From assembly GCA_963817515.1 (NCBI GenBank), contig CAWFPJ010000026.1, positions 53,845 through 117,844 on the forward strand: 64,000 nucleotides of DNA, written 5' to 3'. The position numbers were made by a program, and so were the translations under genes. Below, piece by piece: positions 56,856-64,000 of the stretch (position 1 is its first letter; each line of letters starts with the position of its first letter). The notes under the pieces are model-generated. The model was not told the origin of the DNA, did not search any database, and worked only from the letters and a program-made list of their open reading frames with translations. Origin of the DNA: DATMNI01 sp963817515. Its GTDB lineage: Bacteria > Acidobacteriota > Terriglobia > Bryobacterales > Bryobacteraceae.

Positions 56856-57173
56856 CGCGACGCCGGCCGGACCGGGTTCCCGTCGGCGTGCACACAGTCG
56901 GCTGACGAGAAGCCGACTTCCCAGTACTAATTCGCCAACTTCCCCGAGTCATAGCGTTTCTTGGGAGTTGCACCTTGGCCGCATTCTGAAAGGGACGCCT
57001 GATACGCCGGCCCCTGCGTCCGCTCCGTTGAGCGATTACCTCCCCGCGCGGAGAGAACATGTCTCGCGTGTCCACGAGGCACATATGTCGGCTTGGGTTC
57101 GGTAATCCTGCTATCGAGTGGCTCCAAGGCACCGCTCGCACGATCGGAGCGGATCCACCGGACGAACATCGCG
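56856..57173. other. Non-coding, degenerate stretch of the island
   Basis: 318 bp between the integrase remnant and the second ADOP gene. Only short unconvincing frames occur on either strand; it may include decayed integrase sequence. No repeated copy of the tRNA 3' end was seen here. Confidence 0.45.
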
Positions 57174-59642
57174 CTAGTCCTGTCGGAGCGCATGCATGGG
57201 GTCAAGCCTGGCGGCGCGGCGCGCGGGGATTAGGCATGCGAAGAATGCGGCGACTGCGAGAAGAAGGACGACGCCAATCAGCGATACCGGATCGGTCGCG
57301 GGCGCCTGAAAGATCTCGCTCCGGAGATATCGGGCGAGCGCGATGCTGCCGGCGAGGCCGATCCCGAGCCCGGCGAGGACGAGCTTCGCTCCCATAGAGA
57401 GTATCAGGGTCAGGACGTGGCTGCGATCGGCGCCGAGCGCCATTCGTACGCCGATCTCGTGGGTCCGGCGGACAACGCTGTAAGAAAGCACGCTGAAAAT
57501 CCCGACCACGGCGAGGCTCAAACCGAGGCCGCCGAAAAAAGAGAACAGCGCCATGTTGAAGCGCGGCTGTTTGGTGTCCTCCCCTATGATGTCCGTCATG
57601 GCGATGGGGCGGCTGAGGGGAACCTCGGGATCGAGTTGGCGCATCTGTTCGCGCAAGGAGCCCAGGAGCGACAGAGGATTCGGCCCTTGGGCACGGATTG
57701 CCACGGCGCGTCCCGTCGGGGCCAGCATGGTGTAGGGGAGGAACGCGGCGGGCGCGGGCGGATTCCGAAGGCCGGCGTTCCGCGTATTCCGTAGAATTCC
57801 GACGACGGTCACGTCGGCCGCGCCGACGCCTCCGGGCGCGAGCGGCGCGCCGCCCGGCGAGCGCTCGAGGAAGTCGAGATGGACGCGCCTGCCGATCGGG
57901 CTCTGCCCTTCGGGCCAGAGCTTCGCGGCGGCCTCGTTGATGAGGGCTACGCGGTTGGCGCGGGCGACTTCAGGGGCGGTCAGGGCGCGTCCGGTGACAA
58001 GGGGGATGCCGAGCGTGCGCGGATAATCGGCGCTGACGAGCGCGAGCAGGAGCGGATTGGCGCCCGGCTGCGGCGCTCCCTCGATCCGGTAAGGCGAACG
58101 GGGTCCACCGAACGGGAGCCCACCATTGCCGATGGCAGCCGATTGTGCGCCCGGAATCGCGGCGGCGCGCTCGAGGAGGTTCTGCGTGAAGGCGACCCGC
58201 TGCTCCCAGGTGACGTAGCGCTTGGGCGGGAGCTGCACACCGACCATCAGGAGGTGGTCGGGCTGGAAGCCCAGGTCGACGGACTGGAGCCCGAGGAAGC
58301 CTCGAACCGTGAGCCCGGCGCCGACCAGGAGGACGACCGAGAGGGCCACCTCAGCGATGACGAGGGCGTTGCGGGTTCGCGCGCCGGCCGAACCCGCGCC
58401 GGCGCCCTTGCCGCCGTCCTTCAACGTGTCGACCAGGTCGAGGCGCGAGCACTGCACGGCAGGGGCGAGGCCGAACAGGATACCGGTGAGGATCGAGACC
58501 ACGGCGGAGAAGGCGAGGACGTAGCCGTTGACCGTGATGCGGGCCTCGTTGGGGACATAGAAATCCGGCATCAGCGTCACGACGCCGCGGGTGATCGCGA
58601 CGGCGAAGAGAATGCCGAGGGCGCCGCCTGCGACGGAGAGCACGACGCTTTCGGTGAGCAACTGGCGCAGGACACGGCCACGTCCGGCGCCGACCGACAT
58701 GCGAAGCGCGATCTCGCGGGCCCGCGATGTGGCGCGCGCCAGCTGCAGGTTGGCGACGTTGGCGCAGGCGATCAGGAGCAGAAAACCGACGGCGCCGAAG
58801 AGCAGGCGCAGGCTGGAGTGCATTTCCCCGGATGCGACGGTGATGTCCAGATAGTTCTGCAACTGCGTGACGAAGCCCTCCTTGGGGAAGTCGCCTGGGG
58901 CGGCCTGTGCGAGCTGCCGGTGCAACGCGTCGAGCTGCTCGCGCGCGGCTGGGGCGGAGACGCCGGGGGCGAGGCGCGTGATGGCCATCATCATCCCAGG
59001 GCTGCGGGTGTCGAGCGCAAGGGGGACCCAGCCGCCATCGTCGGTGAACCAGCCGAAGCGGGAGGGCATCACGCCGATGACGGTGTGGCGGACGTCGTTG
59101 AGGACGACGGTCTTGCCGATCGCGTCCGGCTGACCGTCGAAGAGGCGCTGCCAAGCCTTGACGGTGAGGACGACAACGGGCTGGGGGCTTCCATCCGCGC
59201 GGATGTCGGCCGTCGCGATGGCGCGGCCGAGGATCGGCTCGACGCCCAGGAACTCGAAGGCGTTGGCGGTGACCTGGATGGCGGAGAAGTTTTCGGGGGC
59301 GCCGTTGTGTTTGAGGACGCGATTTTCGGGAGCGGTCGCCATGACGGTGGAGAAGGCCGGCAATTCGCGGAGACGCACGACTTCGGCAGCTTTGTAGGCG
59401 CCGCGCCCCTGGTTGGGGCTCTTCGCGTTGCGGATTCCGGGGGCCCAGATCTCGCCGGGCCTGGAGTAGGGATATGGGGAGATGAGGACGCCGTATACCA
59501 CGCTGAAGATGGAGGTGCTCGCGCCGATGCCGAAGGCGAGCGAAAGGATCGCGACGGCCGTGATGCCGCGGTTCTTCAGGAGCACGCGGAAGCCGTAGCG
59601 AAGGTCCTGCCAAAGGGTGGAGAAGAACCGGGGGGTGTTCAT
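57174..59642 (-). CDS. MacB/FtsX-type ABC transporter permease (short ADOP-like form)
   Basis: 822 aa from the ATG at 59642 (MNTPRFFSTLWQDLRYGFRVLLKNRG); an upstream start at 59687 is possible. Two MacB_PCD/FtsX modules: GITAVAILSLAFGIGASTSIFSVVYGVLISPYPY, LLLIACANVANLQLARATSRAREIALRMSVGAGRGRVLRQLL, and EIGVRMALGADRSHVLTLIL. Compared with the gene at 36980 it lacks the 85-residue prefix domain and has no PadR neighbour. The DNA is more strongly GC-biased than its surroundings and lies in the tRNA-linked island, consistent with transfer. Substrate unknown. Confidence 0.88.
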   Translation of the reverse strand: MNTPRFFSTLWQDLRYGFRVLLKNRGITAVAILSLAFGIGASTSIFSVVYGVLISPYPYSRPGEIWAPGIRNAKSPNQGRGAYKAAEVVRLRELPAFSTVMATAPENRVLKHNGAPENFSAIQVTANAFEFLGVEPILGRAIATADIRADGSPQPVVVLTVKAWQRLFDGQPDAIGKTVVLNDVRHTVIGVMPSRFGWFTDDGGWVPLALDTRSPGMMMAITRLAPGVSAPAAREQLDALHRQLAQAAPGDFPKEGFVTQLQNYLDITVASGEMHSSLRLLFGAVGFLLLIACANVANLQLARATSRAREIALRMSVGAGRGRVLRQLLTESVVLSVAGGALGILFAVAITRGVVTLMPDFYVPNEARITVNGYVLAFSAVVSILTGILFGLAPAVQCSRLDLVDTLKDGGKGAGAGSAGARTRNALVIAEVALSVVLLVGAGLTVRGFLGLQSVDLGFQPDHLLMVGVQLPPKRYVTWEQRVAFTQNLLERAAAIPGAQSAAIGNGGLPFGGPRSPYRIEGAPQPGANPLLLALVSADYPRTLGIPLVTGRALTAPEVARANRVALINEAAAKLWPEGQSPIGRRVHLDFLERSPGGAPLAPGGVGAADVTVVGILRNTRNAGLRNPPAPAAFLPYTMLAPTGRAVAIRAQGPNPLSLLGSLREQMRQLDPEVPLSRPIAMTDIIGEDTKQPRFNMALFSFFGGLGLSLAVVGIFSVLSYSVVRRTHEIGVRMALGADRSHVLTLILSMGAKLVLAGLGIGLAGSIALARYLRSEIFQAPATDPVSLIGVVLLLAVAAFFACLIPARRAARLDPMHALRQD

Positions 59643-59705
59643 GGTTGTCCAAGGTTCTGACGAACGTGCGCCGACGAAAGTTCGCAAGAAACTTCGAATT
59701 CGGGG

Positions 59706-59991
59706 GTGAACGGGGGATTTAGAGCACCGTTGGCCGGCCTAGCGGGCTGGGTCAGCGATTACTCCCGACAAGTCCTTAGGCTTCATTTCTTGGCCTCTGC
59801 GTCACTTCGCGCTTATGCTCCCGAGCTGTGTGACAGAATCCTTGCTCAGCGCCAAGAGCGAAAACGTGCCGCCAAGGAGATGCTGCGAAAACGTATGGAA
59901 TCGTTCTTGTTAGAGGACCAAGCACCGTCAATCAGCGAGATCGCGGCCAGGTTGGGCCAGAGGCGAACCGATCTTCGGGCTTGTCTGTGCT
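59706..59991 (+). pseudogene. TniQ/TnsD-like protein remnant, 5' part (interrupted by IS3)
   Basis: The frame contains APELCDRILAQRQERKRAAKEML and SISEIAARLGQRRTDLRAC, resembling one of the helix-turn-helix repeats in the C-terminal half of TniQ/TnsD target-selection proteins, where pattern RLGx8-9LRxxFPELCxxIAxR recurs. It stops at the left end of the IS element; the matching continuation lies at 61587. No zinc-finger N-terminal TniQ domain is readable upstream, so this was probably already a fragment. Confidence 0.45.
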
Positions 59992-60278
59992 TGTCCCCTC
60001 GGCTGACACAAACAGTTAAGACACTACCTGCCGTTCGATGATAATTTCTTGCGCGCCGAAACGCCAGAGAATTATTCTGAGGATGCCGGCGAAGCGGAGA
60101 CGGGCTCTGGTGGCGACCACCCCGATCAAGGAATAGCCGGCCGGAACTCATCGCGGACGATGGGCAGGGCGTGCTCCTCCCGTCGCGCGCTATAGCCTGG
60201 CAACGGGGCCGACCAACGGGAGGCGGCATCTGGGCCGGGTTTACCAGAAGTAAGGACACATCGGACCGATAGATTCCG

Positions 60279-61250
60279 TCATGCCTGAGAAAACGCATTC
60301 TGAGGGCCCTCACCCTTTTTGAGCAGTTGCGGATTCACCAGCGGAAGCGAGCTTTCAAACTCGGCCGGCGGGCGGTAGCCCAGCGCCGAGTGCAGCCGCT
60401 TTTCGTTGTAGACCTTTTCGAGGAAGCGCTCGATGGAGCGCTTGGCCTCGACCAGGTCGCGATATTCATTGCGGAACACCTCCTCGTATTTCAGCGTTTT
60501 CATGAACGATTCACATGCCGCGTTGTCCCAAGGATTTCCTTTGCGACTCATGCTGATGTCGATGCCGCGCTCTTTCAGCAAATCGGTGTAGTCCGTGCTG
60601 GCGTACTGCGAGCCGCGGTCGGAATGGTGCACCAGCCCAGGCCGGATGTTCCGGCTGGCCAGCGCCATCCGTAACGCCGCCAGCGTCAGATCGTCTTCCA
60701 TGGTGCGGTCCAGTGCCCAGCCGATCACGCGGCGCGAGTAGGCGTCGAGAATCACCGCCAGGAAAACGAATTCCTCCTGCAGCCGGACGTAGGTGATATC
60801 CGCTACCCACAGTTGGTCCACTCCCGTCAGCGTCATCTTTCCCGCCAGATTCGGGTAGACCTTGCGGCCATGGTTGGAGTCGGTGGTCACCACGAACTTC
60901 CGCTTCCGGAGACAGAGCAGGTTGTCTTCTCGCAGCAGACGGCGAACCCGCTTGTGGTTCACCGTCCAGCCTTGCCGGCGCAACTCCGCCGTGATCCGGG
61001 GGCGCCCGTAGCTGGGCCACTCCAGGGCGATGCGATGGATGGCGTCACGCAGTTCCATGTCGCCGTCCGGCCGCGGTGGGCCACCCTTGTCGAAGCGGTA
61101 GAAGCCGGACCGGCTGACCCGGCCCAGCTCCACCATGCGTTCGATGGTCAATCCCCGGTCGGCCTTCACTTCTTCTTGGACTTTCCGGTAGACCGCGGAT
61201 TTCCAGTCAGTGCCTGTAGCATCCGCTGTTCCTCGATGCGCTGCAAGCAC
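60279..61250 (-). CDS. IS3-family transposase OrfB (DDE integrase core)
   Basis: 323 aa as an open frame; expressed as an OrfAB fusion. It has the HTH_21-type region (MVELGRVSRSGFYRF, SYGRPRITAELRRQGW) and the rve integrase core with D in WVADITYVRL, D in VHHSDRGSQYAS and E in NAACESFMKTLKYEEV, then YNEKRLHSALGYRPPAEFE. It overlaps orfA by 85 bp in the -1 frame. In the overlap, CGGAAAG (orfA GGA AAG; orfB CGG AAA) is a plausible -1 slippage site. Confidence 0.93.
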   Translation of the reverse strand: MLAAHRGTADATGTDWKSAVYRKVQEEVKADRGLTIERMVELGRVSRSGFYRFDKGGPPRPDGDMELRDAIHRIALEWPSYGRPRITAELRRQGWTVNHKRVRRLLREDNLLCLRKRKFVVTTDSNHGRKVYPNLAGKMTLTGVDQLWVADITYVRLQEEFVFLAVILDAYSRRVIGWALDRTMEDDLTLAALRMALASRNIRPGLVHHSDRGSQYASTDYTDLLKERGIDISMSRKGNPWDNAACESFMKTLKYEEVFRNEYRDLVEAKRSIERFLEKVYNEKRLHSALGYRPPAEFESSLPLVNPQLLKKGEGPQNAFSQA

Positions 61251-61510
61251 CCCTTCAAAAAATCGATCTCCAGGGCCTGCTGGCCGACCTTCCGCTCCAG
61301 TTCGGCGATCCGGCCCTCCGACCAGCGTGGTTTGCCGTTACCGGGAAAGACGTTACCGGCTCCCTCGCGGAACTCTCGCCGCCAGCGCTGCAGGACGTTG
61401 GGTCCCACCTCCAGCGCGCGGGCTGCTTCAGCGATCGATACACCTTGTTCCAGCCGCCGGACGGCGGCCAGTTTGAACTCTTTGGTGAACTGCCTACGAG
61501 ACAATCCCAT
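61166..61510 (-). CDS. IS3-family OrfA (HTH_Tnp_1)
   Basis: 114 aa DNA-binding subunit: QFTKEFKLAAVRRLEQGVSIAEAARALEVGPNVLQRWRREF, followed by a leucine-zipper helix (IAELERKVGQQALEIDFLKG). It begins with an ATG at 61510, 38 bp inside the right inverted repeat, and ends in STGKSKKK within the orfB overlap. Alone it usually limits transposition; a -1 frameshift yields the OrfAB transposase. Confidence 0.92.
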   Translation of the reverse strand: MGLSRRQFTKEFKLAAVRRLEQGVSIAEAARALEVGPNVLQRWRREFREGAGNVFPGNGKPRWSEGRIAELERKVGQQALEIDFLKGCLQRIEEQRMLQALTGNPRSTGKSKKK

Positions 61511-61578
61511 GACTCAATTCTCCATTCAATGGTTTAATGAACTTTGAGTCTTAACTGTTTGTCTCAAAAATGGGGACA

Positions 61579-61949
61579 AGTCCAGCCCGGATCTGTACAC
61601 CGCTCTCGCCAAGCGCAATCAGCACTTTAGTCGGGAACGCAGCGAATCTCGCCGCTGCCGGCTACAGCAGGACGTCCGCAAGATCGTTATGAATATGCGG
61701 GCTAGCGGTGAATGCGTGCGTTACGGGGATGTGTCGCGTGGGCTTCCTGCCGGCACCCTCAAAAGTTGGGTGCTGCTGAAGAAGGCATACGATGAGGTGG
61801 TTCAGAACCTGCCGAGACTCGGTCGTAGGGGCCATCCCGGCGGTTGGTACGCCGGACCAGCCGAGCGGAGGCCGCAGCGCCCCGTTGCGCCCCCTTCAAT
61901 TTCCAATTCGCCCGTGATCCGAGCCGAATGGTCACGCGCTCGTGGCTAG
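61579..61949 (+). pseudogene. TniQ/TnsD-like protein remnant, 3' part
   Basis: From 61587 the frame reads PDLYTALAKRNQHFSRERSESRRCRLQQDVRKIVMNMRASG, then GLPAGTLKSWVLLKKAYDEVV, matching the RxFPELxxxIAxR and following helical repeat of TniQ-like proteins and continuing the fragment left of the IS element. It ends at 61949 after a low-complexity tail that is not family-like. No recognisable gene follows until 62207. Confidence 0.45.
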
Positions 61950-62206
61950 GTAAACGCTGCGCGACTCAGGGAGGATCCAACGGACGGAACGCCTGTTTGG
62001 AACCTACGCCCCCCGTCAAAGTCCGAGTCGGCGACTACACAGCCAAGTGGATGGCCGTTTACCAGGACTGATCGTGGTCTGCTTCGGTGGGTTTTGGGTC
62101 CGTGGTCTCCCGTTCCCAAATGCGAGGCACCTGGGGCACCCATTTCAGTGGAAGAACACACTTCCATGGCACCTAGGCCCCACCGCCAAAGTCAGAATCC
62201 TCCCCT

Positions 62207-63202
62207 TCAAGAATCTTCCGCCATTCCGGCATTACCGTGGCCTTCAAAACCACGTTTGAGGTATTCACCAGGGTTGGCCCCGACAACTCGCTTGAACGCC
62301 TTACTGAAGGCAGCGTCGGACTCGTAACCGACCGACCGAGCCACGTCTATGAGCTTCTTGTCACGCTGTTGTAGTAACTGCATCGCCTTCTGCATCCTCC
62401 ACTCGGTTACGTATTCCAGCGGTGTTTGTCCGAGTAGCTCTTTAAAACGCGCTGCGAATGCGGAGCGAGACATGCCCGCCGCTTCGGCCAGAGATTCGAC
62501 TGTCCAAGGTGTATTCACACTGTCGTGAATGGCACTCAGGGCAGTGCCCATTTGAGGATCGAAGATCGCACGAAGCCATCCTTTGTTACGTTCCGGTCCC
62601 GACGCGATATGCGCCCGGAGTATTTGGATAAACAGGACCTCGGCTAGCCGATTCGCGACTATTTCAGATCCCGGTACCTGTTCTGCCATTTCTGACGCCA
62701 GCGCTCGCATTGTGTCGTGAAGAGCAAGCGTGCGTGCCTGCTCGGCCTTAATCAGAATGAAGCTCGGCAATAACTGAGTGATCGGCCTCAGGCTGGCGCG
62801 ATCGAAACTCATGGACCCACAGACGATTGTCGTCGGCGCGCCACCCCCTCCATGATGAGCGACATTACCGTTGGCTTTGGCGGCGATTTCGCGGAAGGTT
62901 GACCTTGGACGTGTTCGCGGGCTATCGCGCATGACGATCGAGGTGTCGCGGCCCAGCAAGAAGCAGTCGCCACCGGTGAGGGGAATCGGGTCCGGAATGC
63001 CTCCGATACTGAGCCAGCAGTTACCGCGCGACAGCATGGCGAAGTGCGCCAGATCTGTGGGTGAATTTTTTTTGCCGGAAGGCGTGACTTTCTCTTCGGG
63101 CTGCTTCTCCTGTATCAAGCCCCACGGGGCTGTGGCTTCGAGCCTGTGCTGACCGAAAGCGGTTACGTGCATCGTTCTGAAGATGTCTGTTATCGGGTCC
63201 AA
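62207..63202 (-). CDS. AraC-family transcriptional regulator
   Basis: 331 aa. The N-terminal two thirds are a cupin-type sensor of the AraC_binding/Cupin_6 kind (WLSIGGIPDPIPLTGGDCFLLGRDTSIVMRDSP). The C-terminal AraC/XylS domain has both helix-turn-helices: WTVESLAEAAGMSRSAFAARFKELLGQTPLEYVTEWRM, then LIDVARSVGYESDAAFSKAFKRVVGANPGEY. Start is TTG at 63202 with GGAGG five bases upstream. It is divergent from the SDR gene, which it probably controls. Confidence 0.9.
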   Translation of the reverse strand: MDPITDIFRTMHVTAFGQHRLEATAPWGLIQEKQPEEKVTPSGKKNSPTDLAHFAMLSRGNCWLSIGGIPDPIPLTGGDCFLLGRDTSIVMRDSPRTRPRSTFREIAAKANGNVAHHGGGGAPTTIVCGSMSFDRASLRPITQLLPSFILIKAEQARTLALHDTMRALASEMAEQVPGSEIVANRLAEVLFIQILRAHIASGPERNKGWLRAIFDPQMGTALSAIHDSVNTPWTVESLAEAAGMSRSAFAARFKELLGQTPLEYVTEWRMQKAMQLLQQRDKKLIDVARSVGYESDAAFSKAFKRVVGANPGEYLKRGFEGHGNAGMAEDS

Positions 63203-63501
63203 CTGAGCCTCCTTCTGCTCTCGAAAGCCATAGTGTTCTGTGAGGACTGTACGAAACTGCTTCAGGTAGAAGAGGCCTCAACCATGACGGACATTCTCCT
63301 TCCTTCCAGCGTCACAACTCCTACACTGCTTTTCCTCGAGGCGCGCGTCCCAGCTCCATCAAGAAGGTGCAAAACAGCTCGCTTCAGCCCTCTTTCTGGA
63401 CGAATAGACAAAAATCTTGGACTCCTGAGCAGTTTTCGTCCGCCGCCAAAGAATCTACCCTAGTGTACCGAATGTTTACACAATTCCGAAGGGACTAAAT
63501 T
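63203..63501. promoter_or_regulatory. Divergent intergenic region between AraC regulator and SDR
   Basis: 299 bp with no gene. GTGTA (63463-63467) and TACAC (63477-63481) form a short inverted pair just before the SDR start and may be part of a promoter or AraC site; arms this short are weak evidence. Confidence 0.35.
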
Positions 63502-64000
63502 ATGGGAAAGCTTCAAGGGAAGGTTGCAGTTATCACCGGTGGCGCCACCGGCATTGGCCGCGCCGCAGCAAAGCGCTTCATCGAGGAGGGCGCCATCGTC
63601 TTCATCTTCGGCCGCCGGCAGGCAGAGCTCGACGCCGCTGTGGCCGACCTCGGGCCCAACGCCCGCGCAGTGAAGGGCTCGATCTCCGATCTGGCCGACC
63701 TCGACCGACTCTACGCGGCGGTGAAGGCCGAGCGCGGGACCCTCGACATCGTCTTCGCCAATGCCGGGGCGGGAAGCCCGCTTCCGCTCGGCAAGATCAC
63801 CGCCGAGCACATTGACGAGACCTTCGACACTAATGTGAAAGGTACGATCTTCACGGTCCAGAAGGCGCTGCCGCTGATGGGCAAGGGCGGTTCGATCATC
63901 CTGACCGGCTCCAGCGCCGGCACCACGGGCGCCCCGACAATGAGCGTCTACAGTGCGAGCAAGGCGGCAGTGCGCAACCTCGCGCGGACCTGGGCGGAGG
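63502..64000 (+). CDS. Short-chain dehydrogenase/reductase (3' truncated by window edge)
   Basis: NAD(P)-dependent classical SDR; 166 residues are visible and the frame is open at the window end. The start ATG at 63502 is preceded by GAAGGGA. Motifs: cofactor-binding VITGGATGIGRAAAKRF, FGRRQ, the NAG motif in IVFANAGAG, DTNVKGTIFTVQ, the catalytic serine in ILTGSSAGTTG, and YSASK with the catalytic Tyr and Lys. It is divergent from the AraC gene, a common regulator-SDR module that moves between bacteria. Substrate unknown. Confidence 0.93.
   Translation, partial: MGKLQGKVAVITGGATGIGRAAAKRFIEEGAIVFIFGRRQAELDAAVADLGPNARAVKGSISDLADLDRLYAAVKAERGTLDIVFANAGAGSPLPLGKITAEHIDETFDTNVKGTIFTVQKALPLMGKGGSIILTGSSAGTTGAPTMSVYSASKAAVRNLARTWAE

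Larger units (their letters stand above)
59992..61578. mobile_element. IS3-family insertion sequence
   Basis: 1587 bp bounded by imperfect 31-bp terminal inverted repeats: 59992-60022 and 61548-61578 both start TGTCCCC and share the inner block ACAAACAGTTAAGAC. It encodes the orfA/orfB transposase pair on the minus strand. No convincing target duplication is visible at the ends. It splits a TniQ-like reading frame. Confidence 0.85.

Noticed and set aside
57879..59660. 593-residue open frame antisense to the island permease
   Set aside because: Low-complexity Glu/Gly/Arg/Asp composition typical of antisense frames of GC-rich membrane protein genes.
59980..61590. Target-site duplication of the IS3 element
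   Set aside because: No 3-5 bp direct repeat fits both ends defined by the inverted repeats.
56275..64000. Second copy of the tRNA-Glu 3' end marking the island's far boundary
   Set aside because: No repeat of the T-arm/acceptor sequence was found in the rest of the window; the boundary must lie beyond it.

Overview
The window is a GC-rich chromosomal segment from a free-living bacterium, most likely an Acidobacteriota of the Bryobacterales/Solibacter type. This is an inference from content: a PadR regulator next to an 889-residue ADOP-type MacB/FtsX permease, Tat-exported TIM-barrel and enolase-superfamily enzymes, a secreted GH29 fucosidase, and intergenic palindromic repeats. No 16S gene is present to confirm it.

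Layout. 1-6.2 kb: 3' part of metG, tatD, a polyprenyl diphosphate synthase, a ClC transporter fused to CBS and TPR domains, and a Pal lipoprotein. 6.3-8.3 kb: NarX/NarL-type two-component pair. 8.3-16.4 kb: sugar-type catabolic enzymes (two TIM-barrel isomerases, an enolase-superfamily enzyme, a Gfo/Idh/MocA oxidoreductase, an alpha-L-fucosidase) with a GAF-GAF-ANTAR antiterminator between them. 16.4-22.5 kb: ICMT-like methyltransferase, MBL hydrolase, purB, a glycine-zipper lipoprotein, a class III aminotransferase, a methyltransferase and YraN. 22.6-26.8 kb: a membrane-stress operon (XRE regulator, NfeD-like protein, flotillin, PspA) and a PH-domain protein. 26.8-41.1 kb: hybrid histidine kinase, TrmJ-like methyltransferase, POTRA-only protein, lpdA-lipB-E2, a lipoprotein copper amine oxidase, PadR-ADOP and a lipase-maturation-factor protein. 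41.2-46.7 kb: a two-gene iron-sulfur system of the 2-hydroxyacyl-CoA dehydratase/activase type in which two ASKHA ATPase domains are fused in one chain. 46.8-51.0 kb: class A beta-lactamase, STAS protein, C45-type hydrolase. 51.1-56.1 kb: the core block rplM-rpsI-rpsB-tsf-pyrH-frr-thrB. 56.2-64 kb: tRNA-Glu(CTC) followed by a mobile, partly decayed island (tyrosine recombinase remnant, second ADOP permease, TniQ-like gene split by an IS3-family element, divergent AraC/SDR pair) that runs off the window.

Two sequence-wide facts matter for any reader. First, nine backbone genes, including the essential rpsI, carry one single-base frameshift each; eight of the nine are best repaired by deleting one base. 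This is most simply residual sequencing or assembly error, so I annotate these genes at their repaired full length. Second, several families of short palindromic repeats recur between genes.

The best candidates for under-described biology are the fused double-ASKHA activase with its partner, the ClC-CBS-TPR fusion, and the XRE/NfeD/flotillin/PspA operon with its palindromic, almost leaderless promoter.
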